Source of the DNA: Vermamoeba vermiformis
Taxonomy: Eukaryota > Tubulinea > Echinamoebida
Reading direction: 5' to 3'
Length of the DNA stretch: 64,000 nucleotides
Assembly (NCBI GenBank): GCA_045837725.1
Contig: JBEWZL010000119.1
Location: 1 to 64,000, forward strand
Shown: positions 32,984-44,900 of the stretch, piece by piece
How positions within the stretch are numbered: the stretch's first letter is position 1
Layout of the letters: the number at the start of each line of letters is the position of its first letter
Notes under the pieces: generated by a model
Databases searched by the model: none
Told to the model about the DNA's origin: nothing
The model's input: the letters and a program-made list of their open reading frames with translations, nothing else
Position numbers and translations under genes: made by a program

Positions 32984-34128
32984 GTGCTGCAGTCTGATTT
33001 AACAGTCCAAAAGCAACGTTATATATTGTACATGTGACATAAATATTTATCGAATCCATATCAGCGTTTTTAAACGACAACCAGCAACCAAGATCCGATC
33101 AGATCCAAAATTAAAATTAAAAAATATGCCCCAATAACCCCCCATATCCCATATTAATTTTTTTAAATATTATTGTTAATGTTGCTGCAAAACGGATCGA
33201 AAACCTCATAGAACAACTCGGCCAGGAACGAGATTGCAGCGGTTGCTTTACCGACACGACGCGAGGACCCACACAGATGTGCGTGGTGCTGCTCATAACG
33301 AACAACACCTGCACTCATGCGCGTCCCATAGTACGTCACATCGGCTATCAACTTGAGTGTGTTGCGATGATTTTTGCGCCTTTTGTGCCTGATCGCCACT
33401 ACAACCGTTGTGGGACAAACAAGAGGGTTGAGGCCTCGTCGATTAGAGTTAGAGGTAGTGTTAGTGGTAGTGTTAATGCTTCATCAATAGCGCACTCGAG
33501 TACTTAACACTAGCACAGAGCTCGTTAGTCGTTACATGATCACCAATGAGAGTAATTTAGTGCCCCATCGCCCAACGGTGGATCTGAATAAGGCAAGTGA
33601 GCTCGATGGTGCATTGGTGTGCAGTAAACGTTCAATTCGGAGGTTATCTGTCATCGAACAGTTGCAATTCTTAATTAGGACTAATTTCCGTGAGATTTCA
33701 CTCGTCGATATTAAGCATTGCTAGCACTGTAGCAGCTCAGCGAGCATCGATTGATTGAATATGCAATGCCTACATATTGTCCTGGAATACAGACTCCTTA
33801 GCTGTTGCATTGTCATCTGTACGGAACTGATCGGATCTCCTCAGACACTAAACAGGTAAATGAGCTTATGAGAGCACAGTATCAATGCACCAGTATTCAG
33901 TTCGATTGTAAGACGGCCAGTTGAGGCACCAGACAGAGAACTCTCGTAGTTTTCAAGCACGTGTCAAGTCGGACACAACGCAGCTGAAAAAAAGTTTTGT
34001 ATTTGTTTGTTTACATAGTAGGACTAGTGGCAGCACCTTATGACCCTCTGTTAGGACAGTATTCATCGAGGGGACTATTCAATTTACATCGGAGGAACCA
34101 GTCAATTTTGATTAAACACTACAACGAG
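32984..34128. other. Intergenic interval, about 1.1 kb
   Basis: No gene is supported. A minus-strand frame at 33163-33399 (78 codons, containing VRYEQHHAHLCGSSRRVGKA) looks protein-like but lacks splice or homology support. GTTAGAGGTAGTGTTAGTGG at about 33450 is a short imperfect repeat. The long upstream region may contain the promoter of the Zn2Cys6-PAS gene. Confidence 0.35.
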
Positions 34129-36259
34129 ATGAGTAAATCTCCATCACGCACTGTGCCTCAAGCATGCTTTTTGTGTCTGGTAGGCGCATATACTATTTGC
34201 ATATTCATAGGCACTATCGGCACTTATTTCTCGAGAATACAAAATGATTCGCTGCGCTAATTGCAGATCCAGCAATCGATTCAATTTGGTCCAATATGCC
34301 ATGCCATATAACACTGCAGATTAATAACGAATTTTGACCGGTTTTTTCTCAATTTACAGAAAGAAGGAGGCGAATGCGATCTGCAGCGACCGTGTGGACG
34401 GTGCAAGGGCCTGAATGTGCCGCACATGTGTTTCGGCGTGGAACTCAATCAGAAAGGACCGCACCAGAGCAGCGCGAGCACCACTAGCACCACTCCTAAG
34501 GACGACAAGCTCGGACCCTACGGCATCAACAAGAAACGCAAGCGAGGTACGTGTTGAGCTGTTGGACGTTGCAGCGCACGATTATACCACGCATTTAATA
34601 TGCTATTCTCACTTGTTGCTCCAAATTGAGTGATTTTACTGCTCGATCCAACAAATTTGAAATTGAATGGTGCCATAACTGTAACGGCGATTATTAACAA
34701 AGCAATATTAACGAGCACCGTCGCGGCTATTAATATAGATACTAACGACGTATATTGCAGCGGATTTGAGCGTTGAAATACAGACCTACGGCAACATGAC
34801 GCCGCAGAGTCCGACCAACAACTCGATCAGCGCGCCACCGCCCATTGGACCGGGCTTTGAGACTAAGGAAGATATGATGAAGATCAACGTCTTTCTCATG
34901 CAAGAAATACGCAAGATTAAGCAAGATCAGCTGCGGATGCAAGACGAAGTGAGCTACTTGCGCCACCAGAACGACGTGCTGATCGACAAGCTGAACAAAC
35001 TCTCCGTCTCAGGCCTCAACAATCTGCCGCCACCCACGCCCAATCCTGCACTCCCTGCTGGCACACAGCCCGCTCCGAGCAGCGCGGCCACACCGAGCAG
35101 TCGCGTGGAGGGGTCGATGGCGCAGATGCTGGCCACTGACCGCGCGATGGTGGTGTTCGATCTGATCAAGAGCCCCGCGATTGTACTCACTGCCAACGAG
35201 CACTTCTGTCAACTGTTCGGCTACAAGCTCGAAGAAGTGATTGGCATGCCCTGGAAGAAGTTCATTCACCCCGACTACCTCGAGCGCACCACCGCCATTC
35301 TGCGACAGAAGAACTTGCAAGCGGCGATTCAATTCACGCAAGTGTACCGCAACAGCGAGGGCATGACCTTTGTGGCCCTCGACACGCACTCGTTCTTCTT
35401 CGGCAATCACGGCACACCGCGCGCTGATCTCGTCACCGTGCAGCCCTTGCAACCCTCGCTGCAGACTGCACTGCCCTCACCGGCCTCGCGTCACTACTGG
35501 CCCGTGTCTGGCTCCACGCAGGGCACGCTCGCTGGTCAACCGCCGAGTGCGCTGCCCAATGCGAGTGGTCAAAGCGTGCCCCCGCAGCAACAGATGCAAG
35601 CACCGCAAACAGCGCAGCCAGTCAGCGGTCCATTCGGCATTCCCATCGACGTCAATGCCTACAACGCGCAGGGCATGACGCACAGTGGCCATCAGTCGCA
35701 CGAGCAGCACGAAAGCGAGGCGCAGAAGAGACCAGTCGCAGCACCGCAGTCCAATCCTCCGCGCGGCACTCAGAACACCGCGTCCATCGAGCCCATGTCG
35801 CCGCAGATCACCGAACACATTGGCAGCACCGCGAACATGACCATCACTAGCACGCAAGAGATTTTGGACGACGAGCCGCACGACAACTACGTCGGATCAA
35901 TGCACGGTCACGGACACATGAACGGACACATGACTCACAGTCACGTGCCTGTCACTCCGCAGATGTCTGGACACATGGCACACGCACAGAGCGCGCAGAA
36001 CAGTCACGTGCCTGTTTCACCGTCCCCCGTGCCACTCTCACCCAATGTCTTCGCACAGAGTGATCGCGCTATTTATGGCAATGGCATGTTCCCCTCGATG
36101 GGCGCATACGACGCCACGACTGCTGGCTACATGCCATCACCTTATATGTACAGTGCCAGTCCCAATCCTGGCAATGACCCGCACGTGCAAGGCGAGTCAC
36201 TAGAATCACTGGAGGGTCTGGATCAGGACGACGAAATTATCTCGCACTTCTTCAGGTAA
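34129..36259 (+). CDS. Zn2Cys6 transcription factor with PAS domain (AcuK/AcuM/ERT1-like layout)
   Basis: Three exons (34129-34179, 34360-34546, 34761-36259), 578 aa in frame. Splicing exon 1 to exon 2 completes the binuclear zinc cluster: C13, C16, C23, C29, C32 and C41, spaced CX2CX6CX5CX2CX8C, ending CGRCKGLNVPHMC. An NLS-like KKRKR follows at the second junction. Residues about 206-320 form a PAS domain (AIVLTANEHFCQLFGYKLEEV, GMPWKKFIHPDY). The rest is Gln/Pro/His-rich, with HGHGHMNGHMTHSH. A Zn2Cys6 cluster plus PAS is the plan of fungal gluconeogenesis regulators; the same target set here is inference. CTTGTAAATAG lies 3' of the stop at 36280. Confidence 0.8.
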
Positions 36260-36373
36260 AAATCGAATGTAATGTCAATCTTGTAAATAGTAACTTAAAT
36301 TAAACGTGTATTAAATATAACACTTGAGCTTTATTTACAAGGGTAGAACATATGTACAATCGGGTGCACTGCT

Positions 36374-37834
36374 TCACGCTGTCCATTTCAGGGCCCATTG
36401 TTGTAGTGCAGTGGGTGCGTAGCTGTGCTCGCTGACTGCACGGCGGATCTGACTCGGAAATACCGCTGCTTTGACCGCTTGAAAGGGCTTGGGCACACCA
36501 GTGCGCGAGTGGTGCGTGCGCTTGACGAGTTCGAGATCGATCAGCCGCTCAAATGCTTTGAAACAGACTGACTTCTCGTAGTGAAAGAAAGCAAAGGACG
36601 AATCTGAGCGAATAAAGTCCTTGTACTCTTTGTAGATGAGTTGAAAGTTGTACTCGCGAATGTCACGCTCCTCCAGCTTGTGCATCGTCACCAGCAGCGA
36701 GAGTTCGAGCACGGAGAGACCTTTCATCACTTCCACTTGCGGATCGATGCTCAACATGCGATAGGCGTACTTGACGTCCTCGCTGGTCAAATAGGGATGT
36801 GCGGCACTCAAGCGCGTCACTGCCAGCTCCTAATAAAGGACATGTCAGTGAGTGACACGTGTCAAACCGAGACTCGTACCAACAAGTCCAAGTAGCGTCG
36901 TCTGTCTTTGCTCCAATCAGCCATGCGCGCACACACAGTGCTCAACTCGTCGTGCAGTGCTGTCACGCGCGCATTGAACCCCGTGCAGTACCGATGCATC
37001 GCCCCCTCGCACTCGCGCACTGGCACCTGCAGCACTGCGAGCACATCTTGCAGCAGTGTGCGCTCCTCTGGCCACTCCATCATCACCACACCCTGCGCCA
37101 TACGACTGCGCACACGCTTGTCTAGCGCTGCTTCAGCGACATCGAGTCGCGCGGTGAGTGCCAGCACTGACACGTGACCTGGATGTGTCATCGGCAGTTC
37201 GGCGAGGGCGTAGGCAAGTGACTGATCGCGCGACTTGCCCGTGCCCCAGACCTCCAGCCCTTCAATCACAATGCACACGCGGTGCTTGGTCTCTTTCAGC
37301 GCTTGTTGCAGTCGTTCCAGTGCCGCGGTGAATTCGACCTGCATCCAGCGTCAGCTCCCTTGTTATAGAGTGCACCGAGTACTTACATTGCGATACGATG
37401 CGTGTGTCTCATTCACCACGTCCTCGTCATCAAACGTCGTGTTCAACAGCTCTGCTTCGTGTGCTTGCTCGCCGTACTGACGCAGCAGCGAGTTGACAGC
37501 GCGACTCGGATTCTGAATGAGACTACTGCGCAGTGTGAGTACGTAGAGTGCAGTGCCTGTGCGATAGTGATTGACGCAGTGTTGCACCAGCGATGTTTTG
37601 CCGACTCCTGGAGGACCCACGACGATCGCAGTGCCTCCTTCGTCGATCAGCTTGCTAAATTACCGTGGTCAATAAATAGCATCAATAATGCAATCTCTAT
37701 GGCATTACTGCTTACTTGAGTCGTGAGATGTGATTTTCATCAAAATTTTTGCGATCTGCGCTTGGCGTGCGACGAAATTGACGTTTTAATATAGATACGA
37801 GTTCATTGACTTCATCGTCAGTTGGTGCACTCAT
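36374..37834 (-). CDS. ORC4: Origin recognition complex subunit 4
   Basis: Four exons (37834-37716, 37654-37387, 37338-36880, 36829-36374), 433 aa in frame, close to the usual ORC4 size. Walker A is GPPGVGKTSLV near residue 53. The Walker B position reads CIVIEGLEVW, where most AAA proteins have an acidic pair, so ATP hydrolysis may be weak, as expected for ORC4. The C-terminus is a winged-helix region (LSVLELSLLVTMHKLEER, FQLIYKEYKDF, CFKAFERLIDLELV). It binds origins in the nucleus with other ORC subunits. It converges with the Zn2Cys6-PAS gene (115 bp). GTAAATAAAG lies at the 3' end. Confidence 0.85.
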
Positions 37835-38143
37835 TTATGTAGTGAGTTTGCTATTCTTATAATAATGTATTGTTTGGCAGTTGTGTTTGTGTAATTCAAA
37901 TCAAATTAATTTTAAAATTGTGCTTGTAAAAAGGCGGCAAATCGCTATCAATTCTGCGAAGGTTTATTATGCATAGCTGATTACAATGACTATAGCAACT
38001 GTACTCATAATCCATGTCCACAGTCATAGAGAAGTACTCGCATTGTGCAGTACTTCCGATCCAAGCTTCGATCCCGGGATCCCCACTGGGAGGATGCTAT
38101 CTGGCCTATATATAGGTATGCATACTAACACAATCGTATATGT
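37835..38143. other. Intergenic interval with a restriction-site-like palindrome
   Basis: About 300 bp. At 38062-38083 AAGCTTCGATCCCGGGATCC contains the 12-bp perfect palindrome GATCCCGGGATC, and HindIII, SmaI and BamHI sites in a row, resembling a cloning polylinker. This may be chance or an assembly or vector remnant. No RNA gene could be folded from it convincingly. Confidence 0.35.
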
Positions 38144-40919
38144 CTAATATCGTCTGCCTCGCTGATTAGATCTAAACCGACCGCCACCTCGATCAGATCT
38201 GAATCCACCACCGCGTCTGTTGTTATTGTGGTAGTTGTTACTGTGCCCTCTGAATCTATTATTACCACCGTTGTTGTTGTTGTTGTACTGTCTGTTGTTG
38301 CCGTGCTGTCCCCCGCGGTAGTTGTACTCGCCCTGATAGTCAGTGTGGTACTGATGAGCGCCGCTACTATTGTGGTACTCTGGCTCGTACTGCTGGTACG
38401 TGTGTGGCGCGTTGTACTCGTCGTACTCGCGGTAGTCGTTGTATTCTTCGTACTGCTCCGCGGAATTATTCATGCCCGTGTACGGTACTTGGCCGTGCGG
38501 TGCAGCGGAATAACTCTGCGGGGGATAGCCCCTGTTCTGCGGGGGCGGGACATACGGCGCGGGGTTCGGGTTGAAGGGCGCATTCGGACCTGCACCCGAC
38601 ACAGGTGGCACGAGTGCTTGACCAATCAGATTCGAGAGCAGTGATTGCAACTGCGGGGGCAAGAATGTCGTCGGGTTCGGGGTCAGATTCGGGTTCGGGG
38701 GCTGCAATACATTCGGGGGCTGCACTGCGGGGGCGCGCACATTGTTCGGGACAGGTTTCGGTTCGGGGAGTGGTTGTGCCTTGGGCGCGGGGTGAGATTG
38801 CGGGGGCGGGACGTGAACTTCGGGCACGGGAGTTGCGGAGTGTTTCGGGGTGCGGGGAGGTCGTGCGGGGAGTGCAGCAAGGTCCGTGCGGCGCGTGAGA
38901 AACACACCGAGCAAGAGCTCGTCGGACTGACCAATCAGATGACGGTGAGCGGGCGAGTCAGCCAGGGCCCTGAGCGCGGACTGGATGAATGGCGGGGGCG
39001 AGTGACGCTGCACGGGCACGAGATAGACCTCTTTGAAGAGTTCGGGGTTGAAGGTGTGTTCATCGACGCGTATCACCCCTCCGCGATTGATGGAGGTGAG
39101 GTGCTCGTACATGCGATGATAGTACTCGTCGTAGCCCACTTCGGGCTTGAACAGCAGTGTGGTGCGCTGTCGTGACTGCGAGAGATCGATCTGCGGCAAG
39201 TAGTCCAACAGCTTGTGCAGGTCCATGCGGCCATCGATCATCAGCTCCTCGCCGATCAAGTGCTCCACTTTGGCACCCTCCAAGTGCACTGAGCGCAGCG
39301 CCACATCGGGAATCAGCTTCTGATAGGTCAGCAGACCTTTCCATATTTGGTCAACGTATTCACTCGGCTCCACGTGCTCATCAGCCACCACTGACGCATC
39401 GTCCTCGTCGTTCATGCTCGCATCGGGGTCGTAGAGGTCGGCACTCTGTGGTTCGGGGGCGGGGTTGTGAGCGGGTTCGGGTTCGGGAGGCGGTTCAGTG
39501 AATTCAATGGGCTCGAGCGACTTCTCATCGACCTTGACGTCAATCTCAATGTCGTCCAGGGCAATGTTCGGGCCAGTCACGTGCTCGCTGTCACTGTCGT
39601 CATCCAGGGCCTGATAGGGCGAGCCTGGAGGTGTCTGTTGGGGTGCTGCATCGGTCACGTGATTTTTGCGCTCGGCGGATGAATCACGTGACACAGCATC
39701 ACGTGACAGCTCATCGTGCACCGCAGACTCGCTCCGTTCATCGCGCTTGTCCTCGCTGCTCTTCTCTTCGCCCTCACCTGTCACGTGCTCGTCACTCTTC
39801 TTGCTGTCACTCGTCGCGGTCTCGGCTGGTGGCACCATGCCAGTGGATGTTGTCACCTCGTCGTCAGTGGGCTTGACGGGCAAGTAGTGCTGGTACTTGG
39901 CGCGCAGGTCCTGCAGTGCTTTGGGTGCCCACTGCTCCTCGTCCATGCGCACCAAGGCACTGCCACTCACTGCACCGCGCAACACGTCACTGCACAGCTC
40001 GCTGTTCTTCGGCAGACTCAGCATCAGTGCGCGGAACTTGGACAGGTACTGCGCGCGCGGCACGTGCTCGGCGAGCGTGTCTTCAATCTCGCGCGCAATC
40101 TCCTGCAGTCGCGTGTCACTCGTGTCAGTGTCGGCGAGTTGAGTGTCCGCACTGACGCGCTGCAGCATGGCGACTAGTTTGCTGCGCACACCTTCGCGCT
40201 GTTGCTGCCACTGCGCTTCACTGGTGCCCGAGGAGTGGCGCAGCGGTGGGGGCGAACTGGCACTCTTGTTCGACTTGTCGCTCTTCTTCAGTGCACTGCG
40301 ACCCTCTTTGCTCGTCTTGAGCGCATTCTCTTTGTGCTCGCTGGGCTTGATATCGCTGCTCTTAGTCTCGCTCTTCGCACGCTTCACTTCAGGGCCAGAT
40401 GTGCTGTCCTCTTCGCGCTTTCTCTTGCGCGGCTTGTCGTCCTCATCGCGCGTGTGTGACTGTCGCTGCGTCGTGTTGCTCGTCTTCTGCGTGCCATTGC
40501 GCTTGGGGTGGTGCGTGACGGGGGTCGGAGTGATGCCTAGCCACGCGTCAGTGCTGCACTGGCTGCGATTAGTAAGAGGTACGTACCTGCTTTGAGCTTG
40601 GCCTCGCAGAATGGACAGACCCATCGCTCGACCTCTTTGACCTTGCGTCGCGTGACTTGAATGCACTTGCCGTGGTACCACTCGGTGCAGCGATCGCACT
40701 GGATCATGAATGTACCGTCATCACGTCCGCGACATATGCAGTATTCGTTGTCGTCATATTCGTCGCTGTCAACCTCCGCACCTGCATCGGCCTGAATTTA
40801 AACGCAAAATGTTAATAAATTCCTTTATCGAAGAGCTGATGCGATCTACGCACCTCCGAGGACTCGTCATGCTCGATCTCTTCATCTTTATTATGCAACT
40901 TATCTGCAGTTTCTGACAT
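38144..40919 (-). CDS. PHD - TFIIS-M - SPOC transcription elongation protein (Bye1/PHF3/DIDO-like)
   Basis: Three exons (40919-40854, 40791-40587, 40536-38144), 887 aa in frame. The PHD finger (about 35-85) has CICRGRDDGTFMIQCDRCTEWYHGKCIQ and WVCPFCEAKL. A charged linker precedes the TFIIS central-like region (about 220-340, REGVRSKLVAMLQRVSAD, LSLPKNSELCSDVLRG). The SPOC domain follows (about 500-640, YVDQIWKGLLTYQKLIPD, FNPELFKEVYLVPVQ). The tail is Pro/Asn/Tyr/Arg-rich with RGG. This is the plan of Bye1 and PHF3, which bind RNA polymerase II (SPOC to phospho-CTD, PHD to H3K4me3). The ATG lies 229 bp from the divergent 41149 gene. Confidence 0.85.
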
Positions 40920-41148
40920 AATTGCTGAATTAATTGGTGTTGAATTTCAGTTCGAATATTCTTCGCCTTCTCGCGATCGAATCTGTCTATTGACCGAACT
41001 GAGACAGGTTCAGCTATAATGTATGGATAATTAAATACTGCCACAAAGAACTGTTTGGCTAGTGTTCTCTGGTCGCACACTCAAAATACAGAGCTAGATC
41101 TGCGCGACAAAAAATCATTTTTTATTTATTTTCAAACAAAGTACAACC

Positions 41149-41667
41149 ATGTCTCAACTCACGCGCGGATTAAAGACATTTTGGGAGAGCAACAGAAGCA
41201 AGCTGGAACACTTCTTCAAAGTGAGCTTTGAAATTGGCAAGGGTCAGTTCCCCGAGAAGAAACAATACCGCTATCCAGCCCCTGCGAATCAAGCCTCGCC
41301 GGACTTCACTCTCAACTTCCCCGTCAAGACCGAGACACTTTCGAATCAACGCTACGCTGAGCGCATTCCTCGTCTCGTTGATGAAGCGCACAAGCCCGAG
41401 ACTGAAGCGATCAGCACCGCCAATCCCAACTTGTCCACTGTGCCCGCTGCGCAGCTGGCTGAAGTGATGCACAAACTGCCTTCGAATCCCAAAGTCGATC
41501 CGCGCAATGTTTGGTTGAATATCAATGCTACTCCTCAACGCAACTTGCACTTCTCACGCGTGACATTTGAAGAGTTAGATGTAGCTCGATTCCACGGCTT
41601 AGATCCAGCAGTTGAACAGCAATTAGTCAAGGAAGTCACTGAAGAGAAGCGAGAGATGATGCATTAA
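41149..41667 (+). CDS. Unknown 172-aa protein
   Basis: Single exon, 172 aa, starting MSQLTRGLKTFWESNRSKLE. An amphipathic N-terminus (HFFKVSFEIGKGQF) could target or associate with mitochondrial membranes; the rest is polar with FPEKKQYRYPAP and WLNINATPQRNLHF. No domain recognised. The size and style recall lineage-specific subunits of respiratory complexes, which is only a guess. Divergent with the PHD-SPOC gene. Confidence 0.6.
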   Translation: MSQLTRGLKTFWESNRSKLEHFFKVSFEIGKGQFPEKKQYRYPAPANQASPDFTLNFPVKTETLSNQRYAERIPRLVDEAHKPETEAISTANPNLSTVPAAQLAEVMHKLPSNPKVDPRNVWLNINATPQRNLHFSRVTFEELDVARFHGLDPAVEQQLVKEVTEEKREMMH

Positions 41668-41986
41668 TTCAAATAATGATTATTATTAATAATTATTACA
41701 AAATACCAATTAATTCAATATTTATCACAGAACAGCTCAATATTAATTAATAATACTCAAGTTATTAATGCGATAATTAGCTGCGCCGTTTATTCACGTC
41801 GTATTATATATTTTCCAATAATAACTATGCATATTGTATGACGCGAACTGTACAAAAATTAAACCCCCTTTAACCCACACCAATACAACTCCTAATGCTA
41901 TAATATTCAGCGGTTTAATTTACAAGTGTTTCTGCGTACTGGTCGCAGAAAGAGAATGTACAAATAAGGAAATATTCTTCAGTGAA
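41668..41986. other. Convergent intergenic interval
   Basis: About 320 bp, AT-rich (TTATTAATAATTATT). CACTTGTAAATTAAACC (minus strand, about 41917-41933) probably marks the 3' end of the DOCK gene. Confidence 0.4.
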
Positions 41987-44900
41987 TTACGATTGTTGTT
42001 CAGCGCGCAACAGATCGCATCTATCGCGCACTTGTTTGTTGAGATCAGCGTAGCACTTCTCCACCATCTCTTGGAACTTCTTCTGCTGCTGGTTGTCCAC
42101 GATCAGCGAGTTGTTGAACTTGATCGCAAATCCAGCTTGACGCACAAAGGACTCCATGGCACTCATTAAGCGCAGTACATGACGTCGCTCGTACATGGTG
42201 TTCTTAATCGCGCCAGGACAGAGGAATATGTCGAGTATCTTGAGGGGTCCAGCATTCACCATCGGCACGACGCTGCCTTGAATCACCTGCTGCAGCGTGA
42301 CAATACGCGTCGGATAATTATGCAGCTCTTCAGTCAGCTTGCCAGTCTGACGCACAATCAGCTCAATGGCGTTCTCAATCGGCGACAAGATGACCGTCTC
42401 CTTGCTGATCACCTCCACTCGGTTCTTCAAGTAGGGGAATATAGCGCGCGTGGTGAATATCGTCTTCTTCTTCTTCTGCAGCGAGAGGTCGTCAGTCTGT
42501 GACTTGCCGGCATCGGTGAAGCCTGTCTCGAACAGGAACTTGTCTGGCGGTGCAGCGGTCAGTATTGGGTACTCGGTGCGGATGTGGTTGTCTACTTACT
42601 GATATTGAAGTTCTGTTCGGTGCGCGTCACTCGCTCTTCTGCTTCTTCGTGCGTAAAGTGCGGGGAGACAGATCCGACTTGGATGTACACTTTGCTCGGA
42701 TCCAGCTTGAGATTTGGATTGTAATCGCGCGCACCAGTGCCAGGATTGACAATATAAATGTCTTCATTCGTGGTGAGCACTTCTACCTTGTCACCAAACT
42801 GTTTGTTGTACTGATCCAGCAAATACTTCTTGAAGTTGGGCAAATTGAACTTGGTACTCTTTTTGTATATGAACTCGCGACCATTCATCTCTGCCCAACC
42901 AGTGCCGTAGAATCCCACGCGATAATAGACGGGATAAGCGCGCTCAGGCGGATCTTTGTCGTTGTTGAGTCGCACGCAGAGACTCTTGTAGCGATCCAAG
43001 TTCTGAATCACTTCGAGGTACTTGATCTTGCGCTGCGCCTTGTAGATGAGTCCGAGCAGCGTGTAGACCTCGATGCAGCACTCGTACTTGGTCGCGGTGT
43101 CGAACAGTTCAATGGCCTCGCGCAGGGTGTGGATCAGCTTCTTAATGTTCCAATTGTCGCTTTGCACGAGCTGATTGGCCGCTTGACTAGTCTGCTCCTC
43201 GTGCTCGAACAGCTTCTGCTCCTCGCCAATGAAGGGTGAGATGAAGGGGAAGTAGCACCAGTCCGCAGACATCTTGTTCAAGAAGTAGTGCTGCGAGCTC
43301 AAGTACTGCGCCACTAGCGACGCAATCTGCATCTTGCACTGCGCGGCCTCCTCCCAGTTCTCTTGCGTGCGGTGGTACTGCGCCAAGTTGTCGAGCCAGG
43401 CCAGTCTGAGGTCCGGTGTGGCCGTGAATCCCGTGCTGATCATGTAGTAGAGGTCTTGCGTCATCTCTTGGTCGTGACTCGAGTGCTCGATCTGCGTGTT
43501 GTACGAGATGAGATTGAACACGCGCGTCATCATGTCGTCCACGCCCTGCGTCAGCTTGGTGTTGGCTGCATCGCGTTCATGAAACAGATTCTTGATGTTC
43601 GTCAAGCTGTTCTGCAACATGTCCAGCTCCTTGTTCTTCTTGTTGCCCTTGCCCACAATCTTCGATATCGCCACCGTCGCGGCGTTGTGCGTGCGCGTCA
43701 AGTCGTTGGTCACTTGATAATTTTTCTGCAAACAACGCGTTCAGTGAAAAGCTGTCACAGTGACAGGTGGCAATGCGACACTTACCGAGATGGCGAGATA
43801 GAGCAGGGCAGCAGCACGTGCGCGGATGGTGGGATCGAAGTGATTGCACTGTCGCATCAGCTCGTAGATGAGTGTCTCGACGAATTCTGACTGCACATCT
43901 GCAAAGATTGGTCTGGGACACGTGTGCAGCAACAAGCGCAGTGTGGCGAACAGGACCGAGAGCATGTTGCTGGTGGTGTCGAGCTGTTCCTCGCCCTTGT
44001 GGAAGATGCGCTGCAGGGTGAAAGTGATGCGCTTGAGCAGTGCACTGGCCTCGTCCTTGTCCTCCGCACTGCCGTAGTGCTGCAAGTAGTGCGCGATCAG
44101 ATCCAGCGCCACGAGGTCAATCTGTCTGCTCAGTCCGCCCTTGACAAAGGTTTTCACGGACAGATCGATCAGCGCGAACAGATTCAGACAGCGCTTGTGT
44201 GGCTCGAGTGTCAGCCAGCTGTGCACTGCAGTGCGCGGAGTGTTCTTGAGCACGTACATGAAGCACACGAGCCACTCTTCGAGCTCAATCTCGGGCAGCG
44301 AGGACAGCATGCCGTTGTGATCTTCCAGCAGCTGTGCGGAGGTTAGTCAGCAAGCAGATACGCACCCTATGAGGTCACACTACGCACCGTGAGCATGTAC
44401 GGGAAGTACAGGGCAGCAATGCGCTCTTGACAGACGCGATTGCGATAGCGCAGATCTGACTCGTGTTTGACGAGCAGGGCACGCAGCACAATCATGAGCT
44501 GAGTGCGCAACAGGGCATCGCTCTTGGGGTCGTTGATTGCGAGCTGAAAGTAGTGGCCCACCTCATCGAGAATCATACCTGCCAGCACGTGACGGTCTTT
44601 GATGGCACGACCCAGCTGCGCGAGCTCGGTGTCCGTGACGGTGCTGAACTGTGCGGGGGGCAAGTTGAGCGGAATGTAGTGCTCGTACTGCGAGAGGATC
44701 TTGAGGAACAGGAACTTGAAGGTCTGGAACAGCGGCGAGGTCGCGTGTTGTCGCTTCATGTGCTCCATGTAGCGCCAGATCTGTGCGCGGAGTGAGTGCT
44801 GGATTATGATTATTACGATCGATAATACACTTACAATCGAGAACACAATGCCGCGGTCCAAGAAGGCGAACAAGTCCTTGAGGAACAGTGCCATCGATGA

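Noticed and set aside
33163-33399. Small minus-strand gene
   Set aside because: Protein-like composition but no recognisable family, no promoter or splice support, and an isolated position.
38030-38110. 5S rRNA or tRNA gene on the minus strand
   Set aside because: Some words resemble internal promoter boxes, but I could not form the required stems or align the conserved 5S positions.
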